Shown here in pieces: positions 45,338 through 55,185 of a stretch of DNA of 64,000 nt. The stretch's first letter is position 1; each line of letters starts with the position of its first letter. The DNA is from Bos javanicus (lineage: Eukaryota > Chordata > Mammalia > Artiodactyla > Bovidae). Made by a program: the position numbers and the translations under genes. Location: contig NC_083870.1 in NCBI RefSeq assembly GCF_032452875.1, positions 5,642,001-5,706,000 on the forward strand. The letters run 5' to 3'. The notes beneath the pieces are model-generated. The model was not told the DNA's origin. It saw only the letters and a program-made list of their open reading frames with translations, and made no database searches.

Positions 45338-46190
45338 TTGGCCAGGATGTAAAGAAAAGGTAACACTTGTGCCCTGTTGGTGGGATTGCAAACTGGTTCA
45401 GCCACTGTGGAGAAGAGTATGGAGGTTCCTCAAAAGATCAAAAATATAATTACCATATGATCTAGCAATCCAATTTCTGGGTTTATTTCCAAAGGAGATA
45501 AAAACAGGATATTGAAAAGATATCTTCACTCCCTTGTTTACTGCATTATTATTTACAATAGCCAAAATATAGAGACACCCTAAATGTCTATCAATGGATT
45601 AGTGGCTAAAGATGGTGCTTTAAATATACATGCATATATATTTAGCATCCATTGTGTGTGTATATATATAGACACCCATGAGGTAAAAGGAAATTCTGCC
45701 ATTTGCAACAACATAGCTGGACGTTGAGGATGTTATGTTAAGTGAGGTAAGTCAGAGAAAGACAAATGCTGTACATTATATCTTACACATGGAATCCAAA
45801 AAAAAAAAAAAAAGAGCTCATAAAAGTAGAGAGTTAAGTGGTAGTTACCAGGTGCTGGAGGAAAGGTGAGGAAATGGGAGAGATGTTTAAGGGTACCATC
45901 TTGCAACTAGTAGATAAATAAGATCCTGGAGATAAATAAATAATAAATAGACAAATTAGATCCTGGAGATCTAATACACCATTCAATGATTACAGACAAA
46001 ACTGTATCCTAAACATGAAACTTGCTAAGAGACTAGATCTTAATTGTTCCCAGTACTAGAAGAAATGATGATTATATGATGAGATAGAGGTGTTAGCTAA
46101 CACTACTATAGCAATGAATTGCAATATATAAGTGCATCAAATCAATATGTTGTACACCTTTAACTTACACAATGTTGCATGTCAATTAAA
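45338..46190 (+). repeat. Old L1 3' end (L1MA-like)
   Basis: GGTGGGATTGCAAACTGGTT, TATTATTTACAATAGCC, then 3' UTR ending TATGTTGTACACCTTTAACT and CAATTAAAAAG. Oligo-A at 45798-45814. Confidence 0.85.
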
Positions 46191-47121
46191 AAGAAGATAC
46201 TCTGTCATTTGGTACTTAGTGAGTGTTCAACATATGTTTGGTGATTAATGGATACCCTTTAGCTGTCTCCTTAGGTCTGTGTGCTTTGGTGAAGACACAT
46301 AAGTATGGCACTAAAAAGTTCATGTAAAATTTTAGACTCCAGTACAATACAGTGCTGGAATCCAGCTAACGTCTTCAGAAATAGGAGAACATCTTCACTT
46401 TTTATGGGCAACTGGGAGGTTAAGGAGAATAAATGTAGGTTCTGCTGGTCTATCAGGAGTTATCCCAGGGTGCCTATAATGTGATCCTAAAGAATTCCTC
46501 TTTCTGACCCTCTTCTATACCTCGTTATTACTAAACAGAGGGTGGGCTTATACAAAAATATTTCAAGTTCGAGGTCTAGAAAGCTAAAATTCATTTCAAT
46601 TAAGTCATCTCACAGAAAAAATGCCAAGAAAAGGAGTCATATACGGCACTGTTTCTATAGGGAAGTGTATTAAAGAAATGCACATTCTCTCTGATAAGGA
46701 GGGCCCTGTTCCATCTTGCCTCTAATCCTATCTGCATCCCAATCACCCTGATTTACTCTGTCACTGGGTGATGGTACAAAGGGAAAGATTGCAGATCTAA
46801 TTAGCATAATATGGATAAGCAAATGAGGCCTAATCAATTATGGTTCACACTTGCTTTCATCACTCGTGCCAACAGTCGGCAAATTCACTGACAGTTCAAA
46901 TGCGACATTTTTAGAAGCCATCAGTAAATCAATACCAAGTGACAGTAATGTAGATGCACACTTCGTTCTGCCTCCATTTCAGTCCAGGAGAGGCAGCATC
47001 ACAGCCCAGAGACACCTGAGCTCAGCAGTCACCGCCTTTCACCACTTAAATCACACGTTGGGGCCAGGTCTGCATCTCGACTCTTGACACCTGTCTTGCT
47101 GATCCTTTTCATGACACCGAC
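46191..47121. other. Unique DNA; candidate conserved block at 46740-47090
   Basis: 46800-46850 has TAATTAGCATAATATGG and CCTAATCAATTATGG, homeobox-type words in repeat-free DNA. A 78-codon plus frame at 46851-47087 is unrecognised. Near 47087-47131 a short direct repeat (GACACC...TGTCTTGCT) adjoins the LTR. Confidence 0.4.
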
Positions 47122-47590
47122 TGTCTTGCTACAGCTCACTGTGTGCACTATTCCCTGAACCCAGGGTAGGCAAGACATGAGCTAAGAGGCTGGAAGGAGG
47201 CTCGAGGAGCCGTAGGAACTGAGGATGCTTTTGTTGGCTCCTGGCTGACGCAGCGGCCCTAGCATAACCTACTACAACACAACCTCTCTCCTGGCTGATA
47301 CAGCAGCCATAACAGTATTCTCTCCTGGCTGATGCTGCAACTGTAACAGTAGACATGCTCCATTCTCTCCTCTCATGGCTTACCCAAATAAACAGCCATG
47401 ATACAGCAGCAATACCCCCGCTTTTTAGGTGGAACTCATATAACAAAAGTAGCCCATGTCCAAGAGAGCACCTTGTGATGTGCATGCTGAGTGCTATTAA
47501 TGACCTCAGCCATTATGGAGTCATTATTTACAAAACGCGGGGCAAGAGAGCCTGAACACTCCATCTTGGCTAATTTGGTCTCTCTCCACA
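47122..47590 (-). repeat. 3' LTR of the ERV-like element
   Basis: Shares CTCTCCTGGCTGATACAGCA and AACAAAAGTAGCCCATGTCC with the right LTR. Contains several imperfect copies of a CTCTCCTGGCTGA unit (about 47280, 47320 and, changed, 47220). Confidence 0.85.
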
Positions 47591-48827
47591 CTTCATCCCT
47601 TCAGGGCCTCTTGCCTCACATTCTATGTGCAGTCCATTTTCTGCGATATTCCCTTGGCAGGTAACACTGACCCTTGGATTTAGCAACAACAGTAGCTACA
47701 ACAACAGTTACATCCCCAATACATAGCAAAACCCTGTGCAAGGTATCACCTGGAACTCATGTTGCAGCCCTTGCCTTCACAGGGCTAGAAGAGCCACCCA
47801 CCACATGTGGAGGACATTTATCTGCCTTGGCCAAGTCCAGTCTACTGTCTGTCCTTGTGAAACTGCAGAAAAGCCTCCACAGGGGCAACTCCACTCCTGC
47901 GGAATTTTTATTAAGGACCCGCAAAACTCCCCTCAGGTCCCAGGCCCACCACTTCAAAGAGGGGATTTTTGTGGCATTCACAGCCCACCCAGAAGATTAC
48001 ACTTTTCTAAATCTGAGGACACAGAATTTACAGTACACTGTTCTAAATCTACATCATGAGACACAGCCTTTACAGTATCCATCGGCACAAATCAGCCCAC
48101 TTTTGAATCTTACCCGGATGGAACCCCTGTGGGGTCTTCACACTTTCAAAATGGCATTTCGCATGCCATCCCTCTACTTCTCTCAGTAAGCACCCACAAT
48201 CCCCCCCTCCCAGTGGTTGCGGGCCCACCCCTGTGTCCCAGAATAGCAAAAGCCAAGCTGCCAAGTTTCCCCTTGCTTTTGCTGAAACTGCTTACTCAAG
48301 TCGACCAACTCCACCTGAGTATGTAGTCGATATGTCCTGAACTCAGTCGCATCGGGGGCCCCTTGAGGATATGCCCCCCTGGGAAGTAGGCAGCTCATGC
48401 TTTATTTTCTGCCATACAATGAGCCTTGCTGCCAAGCAGGGAGCCGCAGTCTCATAGCGTTCACCATCACTGTTGCTTACCACCTTGCTGTCAGAGAGAC
48501 TGTGTTCTTCAGGGCCACGAGGTTCTTGCTCTAAAGCCAATATTTGTTGCTCTAGTTCTTCCAAGCATCTCTGCACATTGCACACTGGCATGACATCATG
48601 TAGGGCATGATTCATATTTGCCTTCAGGGCAGCCAGGAAAATTCACTGCATGGTGCCAGCTGCAGTCCATGCCGCCTTGCTTGGGAAATGGGAACTCACC
48701 GTCTCTAATGTCTTTTCAGTGTTATCCTGTTACCTGTCCATGGCTTCCCAGTCTTTCACCAGAGCCCACACTAAGAGGATCGCTGCCACATGGTACCGCA
48801 TGCTAAATGGTGGCCACTGACTTCTGG
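47591..48827 (-). pseudogene. ERV-like interior, no recognisable pol or env
   Basis: On the minus strand several short frames overlap (48343-48615, 90 codons; 48183-48398, 71; 48070-48264, 64; 47757-47981, 74). The first encodes a Glu/Leu-rich stretch (CLEELEQQILALEQE) that could be helical and gag-like, but I see no zinc knuckle, no protease DTG, no RT YxDD and no envelope feature. The plus-strand frame 47674-48189 (171 codons) is antisense to the element. The interior is either a non-autonomous leader or a heavily deleted provirus. Confidence 0.6.
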
Positions 48828-48847
48828 GTATCCTGCTGGCTACACCA
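48828..48847 (-). promoter_or_regulatory. Primer-binding site resembling tRNA-Ser
   Basis: Minus strand reads TGGTGTAGCCAGCAGGATAC. The complement of the 3' end of vertebrate tRNA-Ser (AGA/TGA type, with CCA), from memory, is TGGCGTAGTCGGCAGGATTC: 16 of 20 positions agree and three of the four changes are transitions. Its placement two bases after the LTR end is where a PBS must lie. Confidence 0.7.
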
Positions 48848-49153
48848 ATTGTCTTGCTGTATCTCACTGTGCACACTGTTCCCTGAACCAGGGAAGGCAA
48901 AGCATGAGCTTAGAGTCTGGAAGAAGACTCAAGGAGCCATAGGAATGGCAGACACATTTATTTTCTCCTGGCTGTTGCAGCAACATGAGCATAACCAACA
49001 CAGCACAACCTCTCTCCTGGCTGGTACAGCAGCCATAATGGTATTCTTTCCTGGCTGATGAAGCAATTGTAATAGTAGACACACTATACTCTCTCCTCTG
49101 CTTGCTAAGCCAATGGACACTGACACTGCTTTTTAGGTGGAGCTCATATAACA

Positions 49154-49415
49154 ATGGCACCCCACTCCAGTACTCTTGCCTGGAAAATCCCATGGATGGA
49201 GGAGCCTGGAAGGCTGCAGTCCATGGGGTCGCTAGGAGTCGGACATGACTGTGACTTCACTTTCACTTTTCACTTTCATGCATTGGAGAAGGAAATGGCA
49301 ACCCACTCCAGTGTTCTTGCCTGGAGAATCCCAGGGATGGGAGAGCCTGGTGGGCTGCCGTCTATGAGGTCACACAGAGTTGGACACGACTGAAGTGACT
49401 TAGCAGCAGCAGCAG
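49154..49415 (+). repeat. Bov-A2 SINE, slightly 5'-truncated, in LTR
   Basis: Starts within the first monomer (ATGGCACCCCACTCCAGTAC), ends with a CAGCAGCAGCAG tail. CATATAACA at 49145-49153 and 49416-49424 is the exact target-site duplication. Confidence 0.96.
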
Positions 49416-49499
49416 CATATAACAAAAGTAGCCCATGTCCAAATGAGTGATACACCTGGTGATACACACACGCAGTGCTCTAAATGATCTCAGCTTTTC

Positions 49500-49711
49500 A
49501 TTGTTGTTTAGCTGCTAAGTCGTGTCCAACTCTTGTGACCCCATGGACTGTGGCCTGCCAGGATCCTCTGTCCATGGGATTTTCCAGGCAAGAATACTGA
49601 AGTGGATTGCCATTTCCTTCTCCAGGGGTTCTTCTTGACCCAGGAATTGAACCCAGCTCTCCTACATTGCAGGCAGATTCTTTACTGAATGAGTTATGAG
49701 GGAAGCCCAGC
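49500..49711 (-). repeat. Bov-tA SINE (antisense) in LTR
   Basis: GCTGCTAAGTCGTGTCCAAC, CTCTGTCCATGGGATTTTCC and a decayed inverted head (GAGGGAAGCCCAGCT). Confidence 0.93.
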
Positions 49712-49715
49712 TGTT

Positions 49716-49976
49716 CTGCTAAGTCAGTTCAGTTGTGTCCAACTCTGTGCGACCCCATAGACAGAAGCCCACCAGGCTCCCCAGTCCCTGGGATTCTCCA
49801 GGCAAGAACACTGGAGTGGGTTGCCATTTCCTTCTCCAATGCATGAAAGTGAAAAGTGAAAGTGAAGTCGCTCAGTCGAGTCCAACCCTCAGCAACCCCA
49901 TAGACTGCAGCCTACCAGGCTCCTCCATCCATGGGATTTTCCAGGCAAAAGTACTGGAGTGGGGTGCCATTGCCTT
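49716..49976 (-). repeat. Bov-A2 SINE (antisense) in LTR
   Basis: Inverted dimer: CTTCTCCAATGCATGAAAGT linker between two antisense Bov-A units, ending GGGGTGCCATTGCCT. Confidence 0.95.
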
Positions 49977-50164
49977 AGTCATTATTTGTAAAACATGGGG
50001 TGAAAAAGCCTGAATAGACCCATCTTGGCTAAGCTGCTCTCTCCCCACAGCAGCAAAGCTATCCATGACCATTAGCATGAAGCTGATGGCAAGTGAGGTG
50101 ATTGGAAGTTCTTCTTCAGTTTGTATTACATTTTTGGAAGAAGCTTAGTATATGTATTTATGAG

Positions 50165-50285
50165 AGGCAATATGGTCTGATACTACATGCCACAGAGCAG
50201 CTGAACTGTATTCTTATCCTCACTCTGCTACTCACTGCTTATATAATCTTGGGGAAAATAACTTAATCTGTCTGTATTGCAACTG
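50165..50285 (+). repeat. MIR SINE fragment
   Basis: GAGGCAATATGGTCTGATAC, then CTCACTCTGCTACTCACTGC and TAACTTAATCTGTCTGT. Confidence 0.65.
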
Positions 50286-51128
50286 AAGGGGCTTGTGTAA
50301 CTCAATGAAGCTGTGAGCCATGCCATGCGGGGCCACCCAAGATGGATGGGTCATAGCAGAGAGTTCTGACAAAACGTGATCCACTGGAGGAGGGAATGGC
50401 AAAGCGCCCTAGTACACTTGTCATGAGAACCTCATGAACTGTATATAAGGCCAAAAAGATATGACACCAAAAAATGAGTCCCCCAGTGTGAAGGTGTTCA
50501 GTATGCTACTGGGGAAGAGCGCAGTGACAGATTTCCTCTTCTTGGGCTCCAAAATTACTGCGGGTGGTGACTGCAGCTATGAAATCAGAAAATGATTGCT
50601 TCTTGACAGGAAAGCAATGACAAACCTAGACAGTGTGTTGAAAAGCAGAGACATTACTCTGCCGACAAAGGCCCATATCGTCAGTGGTCACGTACAGTTG
50701 TGAGAGCTGGACCGTAAGGAAGGCAGAACACCAAATAACTCATGCCTTCGAACTGTGGTGCTGGAAGAGATGCCTGAAAGTCCCTTGGACAGCAAGGAGA
50801 TCAAACCAGTCAATCTTAAGGGAGATCAACCCTGAATAGTCACTGAAAGGACTGATGCTGAAGCTGAAGCTCCAGCAGTTTGCTGCCACAAACTGTCATC
50901 TAATGCAAACAGATGACTCATTGGGCAAGTCCCTGATGCTGGGAAAGATCAAGGGCAGAAGGAGAAGAGGGTGTCAGAGGATGAGATGGCTGGACACCAT
51001 CACCAGTGCAATGAACATGAACTTTGGCAAACTTCGGGAGATGGTGAAGGACAGGGAGGCCTGGAGTACTACAGTCCATGCAGTAGCAAAGAGTTGGACA
51101 CGACTGGGCAACTGAACAGCAACAATTC
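50286..51128 (+). repeat. BovB LINE (sense), 5' end joined to RT tail and 3' end
   Basis: 50290-50510 is BovB 5' UTR (CAATGAAGCTGTGAGCCATG, TGATCCACTGGAGGAGGGAA, CAGTATGCTACTGGGG). At about 50515 it jumps to the RT C-terminal region (TTCCTCTTCTTGGGCTCCAA) and runs to the tail (ACGACTGGGCAACTGAACAG). The endonuclease and RT palm are missing. Confidence 0.85.
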
Positions 51129-51778
51129 CAGCTGCACCCTCTGCTGAATCAGGGGGAGGGCGGGGGAGGGAGTGCCACTATGTACCAGCCTCACAAAATG
51201 TCAGTGGTAAACATACTTTTTATAAATATAAGGTCATTGGTAGGACTTCGAGAGAACAGTTTTATCTTTCAGGGTAAAGAGAAATGGTCTGTTCTCTTGT
51301 CTGACTTATGGTCATTTTATTTTATCCCTATGATATTCATGTCAAAAATTCCCACCTGAATATGACTCATAAAAAGGCAGCATGAGAATTTTAAAGTTTA
51401 AATTCAGTGCAGTGAAATGAAATCTGAGAAAGCCGGCGTTGGAAAGAACCTTAGTTGTCACCATCATCAGCTCTGTCATCATCACCAATACCCTCTTCTA
51501 TTTCTTCAGTGCTTTACAGTTAACACAGAGCCCTCACGTACAGGGGTGATCTCTGCGTTTCATGTTCCAGGAAGGACACTGAACAATTGAAAATCAGCCA
51601 GAAATGAGTGATGATGGAGGCTCTGGCACCCTCCTCAAAAGTCTCTTTCCATACCGCCATCCACCTTCCCACTGCTTGGGGATATATTCCTTTACCTGTT
51701 CTAAATACAATAAGCAAGTGTCATCCCACTCCCATCTCTGCACATTGCCCACAGATCCTCCTGACTGAAATTAACATC
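51129..51778. other. Unique non-coding DNA
   Basis: A G-rich stretch at about 51152-51170 (GGGGGAGGGCGGGGGAGGG) could form a G-quadruplex. Nothing else recognised. Confidence 0.4.
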
Positions 51779-52047
51779 GGAGAAGGCAATGGCACCCCAT
51801 TCCAGTACTCTTGCCTGGAAAATCCCATGGACGGAGGGGCTTGGTGGGCTGCAGTCCGTGGGGTCGCTAGGAGTCGGACACGACTGAGCGATTTCACTGT
51901 TTTTTCACTTTCATGCATTGGAGAAGGAAATGGCAACCCACTCCAGTGTTCTTGCCTGGAGAGTCCCAGGGACAGGGGAGCCTGGTGGGCTTCCGTCTAT
52001 GGGGTCGCACAGAGTCTGACATGACTGAAGCGACTTAGCAGTAGCAG
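51779..52047 (+). repeat. Bov-A2 dimeric SINE
   Basis: GGAGAAGGCAATGGCACCCC to the CTTAGCAGTAGCAG tail. Confidence 0.96.
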
Positions 52048-52148
52048 ACCTACAACATCCCCTTAACTCAGTGTCATTGTTATATGCACGAATAAATCTG
52101 TCATGTCTTCTGTAGGTCTCTCTTCCCCATTTTAAATGTGTAAGAGGG

Positions 52149-52312
52149 AGTTTCCTGGTGCTCCAGTGATTGGGACTTGCCTTCCAGTGCGAGGTGTGTG
52201 GGTTTGATCCCTGGTTGGGGAACTGGGATCTCACATGTCTCACTGCCAACAGGTCAAAACATGAAACAGAAGCAATATTGTAATGAATTCAATAAATACT
52301 TTTAAAAAGTGC
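52149..52312 (+). repeat. CHR-type SINE
   Basis: TTTCCTGGTGCTCCAGTGAT head, GATCCCTGGTTGGGGAACTG, and the CHR tail AGAAGCAATATTGTAATGAA followed by TTCAATAAATAC. Confidence 0.9.
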
Positions 52313-52348
52313 ATACAAATTCATCCTAAAACATTCAATACTAGAATG

Positions 52349-52607
52349 GAGAAGGCAATGGCAACCCACTCCAGGACTCTTGCCTGGCAAATCCCATGGA
52401 CAAGTCCATGGGGTCACTAGGAGTCAGACACGACTGAGCAACTTCACTTTCACTTTTCATTTTCATGCATTGGAGAAGGAAATGGCAACCTACTCCAGTG
52501 TTCTTGCCTGGAGAATCCCAGGGACGGGGGAGCCTAGAGGGCTGCCGTCTCTGGGGTTGCACAGAGTCGAACAGGACTGAAGCAACTTAGCAGCAGCAGC
52601 AGCAGCA
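52349..52607 (+). repeat. Bov-A2 dimeric SINE with deletion in first monomer
   Basis: The first monomer lacks the GGAGGAGCCTGGTAGGCTGC segment, joining CATGGACAA to GTCCATGGGG. Tail is (CAG)6-like at 52591-52608. Confidence 0.95.
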
Positions 52608-52654
52608 GAGTCTAGAAAATAATTCAATTTATTTAAAGATGTTAATTAATATTA

Positions 52655-53060
52655 TATCCATTGGCTGTTGTTACAAAATTGCTGTGCAATGAATAACTAC
52701 AAAAACTCAGTGAAAAATAAACACCTATTTTTCATGTCTTTGCAGCTCGGCTGATCTTGGCTATGTTTTCTTATATCTCTTTATATAGCCTAGGGCCTCT
52801 GCAGCTTTAACTGGAGCATCTTGCCTGGAGCAACTCTGCACTACACAGCTTTCTTTCACTCTCATCCTTATCCTAAGACTGGCCTTCTCATAGTGATGTC
52901 CAAAGAGCAGGAACAAGGAGGCCAGTCACACAAGCACTTTCCAAGTCTGCTCCATCACATCTAATGACATGCAACCCACCGGCCACATCAGAGCATGTGC
53001 CTAAACTAAGGTGTAGAGAATGTGTACTCTGCCCACAGCAAAAGTGTACCATCGAGTTAT
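52655..53060. repeat. Possible old LTR or DNA-element remnant
   Basis: TTGCTGTGCAATGAATAACT and CTCCATCACATCTAATGACA resemble widespread old mammalian repeat text, but I cannot name the family or orientation securely. Confidence 0.3.
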
Positions 53061-53485
53061 ATGCAAAGGATACGGATGTTTGTTGGGAAGAAAATTGAGG
53101 TCATTAATGTTACTACCTTATATGGAAAAGTCTTGAGTGACTTTCTATAGGAAATACAAGTATAAGAGGAAAGATATTTTGCCATGTAGAACCTTATAAT
53201 GTTCTAATGAACCTGATTGCATTTCATGTAAAGAGAAATTCTATCTGGCTGTAGAATGAGGAAAGGTTATTATGGTATCATTTGAGATGGATTTCAATGA
53301 GCAAGGAGGTTAACAACCAAATAAGAGAATAAGAGAATGTTCTATGTGGTAGTAACTTCCCAGGAGATGGCACACAGGAGGAAAACCATGGTTATGTCCA
53401 GAAAACAATCACAGGTACTAGATGGCTGTAGATCAGGCATGCAAATCGTAGTAACTGACTAATTGAACCAGAAAAGAGGTTAAGC
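53061..53485. other. Unique non-coding DNA
   Basis: Nothing recognised. Confidence 0.35.
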
Positions 53486-53496
53486 TTGTGATTCTT

Positions 53497-53684
53497 TTTT
53501 TTTTTTAATTAATTTTATTTTATTTTTAAACTTTACATAATTGTATTAGTTTTGCCAAATATCAAAATGAATCCACCACAGGTATACATGTGTTCCCCAT
53601 CCTGAACCCTCCTCCCTCCTCCCTCCCCATACCATCCCTCTGGGTCGTCCCAGTGCACCAGCCCCAAGCATCCAGTATCATGCA
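53497..53684 (-). repeat. Young L1_BT 3' end fragment (antisense) with TSD
   Basis: Poly-T then the L1_BT 3' end, near-identical to 3996-4170. TTGTGATTCTT at 53486-53496 and 53685-53695 is an exact target-site duplication. Confidence 0.95.
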
Positions 53685-53695
53685 TTGTGATTCTT

Positions 53696-54427
53696 AGTGT
53701 CTCAAAAATAGAGATCTCATTTCTAGCAGTCTATGGCCAAATTCCAACCAGACCAACAACATGTACACACAGAGACACCTTTATGGACAAGAGCTTTATT
53801 ACTTCTAAGCATCAAGCCTAAGTGATGACCTGAACTTTCCATTAGTTAAACACCTCCCCCAACTTTTCAAAGAAACATTTCATGTGAGAACATCTGCATC
53901 TGCCTGAAACACATTTTCCCAGTGTAGTACTTGACTTTAAGCTGACTGGAGATATCAAACTTTCTTTCACAGATTCTTTGACATACTTTAACATTATTGA
54001 ACAAATGTCAGTTATGTCTGTCTCTTGAATTGTGTCAATCTAAATTGAAAATGTGCTGACTCTTTTTTCAGTATCATCACTCTCTGTGTTTCTATGCCAG
54101 CAGTGCAATTGGACATGACTGGGAGGATCAGTCGCTTCTATTCCCTGGGATGGTTAAGTTCATTCTTGCATGTGTGGTTCCAGGACCTGACCCAGAAAAC
54201 CTGAATCACACCTAAAAAACATAGGGATAATGACAATTCTTTTGTGATTATGCAGATATAGTTGCTGATAGTATTGTAGCTAATAATGTATTAATAGAAT
54301 ACAGCTTTGTAAGTGAAATGAAAACTCATGGGATTAATGAAATCAATGTATCTGATTTCTTGCAATAGTATTCAAATTCACTAATTCATCTTGGTTGAGA
54401 CATGAACTCTCTTCATTACTAAAAATT
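53696..54427. other. Unique non-coding DNA
   Basis: Nothing recognised. Confidence 0.35.
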
Positions 54428-54440
54428 AGAATTATAAGAT

Positions 54441-54722
54441 CAGAGAAGGCAATGGCATCCCACTCCGGTACTCTTGCCTGGAAAATCCCATGGATGGAGG
54501 AGCCTGGTAGGCTGCAGTCCATGGGGTCGCTAAGGGTCAGACATGACTAAGCGACTTCACTTTCACTTTTCACTTTCACGCATTGGAGAAAGAAATGGCA
54601 ACCCACTCCAGTGTTCTTGCCTGGAGAATCCCAGGGACGGGGGAGCCTGGTTGGCTACTGTCTATGGGGTCTCACAGAGTCAGACACGACTGAAGCGACT
54701 TAGTAGCAGCAGCAGCAGCAGC
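54441..54722 (+). repeat. Bov-A2 dimeric SINE with perfect TSD
   Basis: Full dimer with a (CAG)n tail. AGAATTATAAGAT at 54428-54440 and 54723-54735 is an exact 13-bp target-site duplication. Confidence 0.97.
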
Positions 54723-54849
54723 AGAATTATAAGATAGTTGTGAAATATATTAAGATGATGATTTTTGAGGTACTAAATATAGTAATTTCTACTAAGTTTG
54801 CAAAATGTTTCAAAGTAAAAGATAAGAAGCAGATAGTAATAAATAATAA

Positions 54850-55058
54850 TATATGCCATTTATTAACTGTTTGCTACTGGTTGTGTGCTGCACCAGGTGT
54901 TTGTATGTTACCCAATTTAGCACTCATACTTACTTGGGAGGGTGGTATTGTGGTCATGCCCATTTTACAGATGATAAGACTGAGGCTAGATAACTAATTT
55001 GCCCAAGACCACATATCTGATAAATAATAAAAGCTAAATCTGTCTGACTCAAAATCCC
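54850..55058 (-). repeat. MIR SINE (antisense)
   Basis: CCCATTTTACAGATGATAAG, then AATTTGCCCAAGACCACATA, the MIR antisense hallmark pair. Confidence 0.85.
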
Positions 55059-55099
55059 AGTTAGATGTAGTCAGTAAGGAATTCCCTGCCTGTGATATG

Positions 55100-55185
55100 A
55101 GATACTACTCTAGACTCAGGTTCTTTCAGTGAACAACACAAATAAAAATCCCTGTCCTCAAGGAACTTATTTTTGGGTCTACATT
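55100..55185 (-). repeat. L2 3' fragment (antisense)
   Basis: TCAGTGAACAACACAAATAA, then CCCTGTCCTCAAGGAACTTA, inverse of the L2 3' region. Confidence 0.65.

Larger units (their letters stand above)
47122..50049 (-). mobile_element. Endogenous retrovirus-like element with two LTRs (minus orientation)
   Basis: Direct repeats at 47122-47590 and 48850-50049 (the latter enlarged by three SINEs) bound a 1.26-kb interior. On the minus strand the LTR starts TGTGGAGAGAG and ends GCAAGACA, so it has TG...CA ends. Two bases inside the right LTR is a primer-binding site (48828-48847), and a purine-rich AAGGGATGAAG precedes the left LTR. No pol or env is recognisable, and the interior is far shorter than a complete provirus, so this is an internally deleted or non-autonomous copy. 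A target-site duplication was not found. Confidence 0.8.
48850..50049 (-). repeat. 5' LTR of the ERV-like element, with three SINE insertions
   Basis: LTR text at 48850-49153, 49416-49499 and 49977-50049. The SINEs (Bov-A2, Bov-tA, Bov-A2) account for about 740 bp, leaving an LTR of about 460 bp, matching the other LTR. Confidence 0.85.

Noticed and set aside
47112..47121. Extending the left LTR outward because GACACC...TGTCTTGCT repeats at 47087-47131
   Set aside because: The short direct repeat is suggestive, but the TG/CA rule and the PBS position place the LTR edge at 47122; no matching flank was found on the other side.
47674..48189. 171-codon plus-strand open frame as a host gene
   Set aside because: It lies antisense inside the ERV-like interior, is not similar to any protein I know, and overlaps further frames in other phases.
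47591..48827. Assigning gag, pol or env to the ERV interior
   Set aside because: No zinc knuckle, protease, RT box or envelope feature is visible, so only a general ERV-like call is supportable.
49154..49415. 79-codon frame and other frames in Bov-A2
   Set aside because: The frame recurs in every Bov-A2 (for example 51608-52024, 54543-54737) and is SINE sequence.
52591..52608. CAG triplet run as a repeat-expansion locus
   Set aside because: It is the normal tail of Bov-A2; similar runs occur at 37560, 49410 and 54707.
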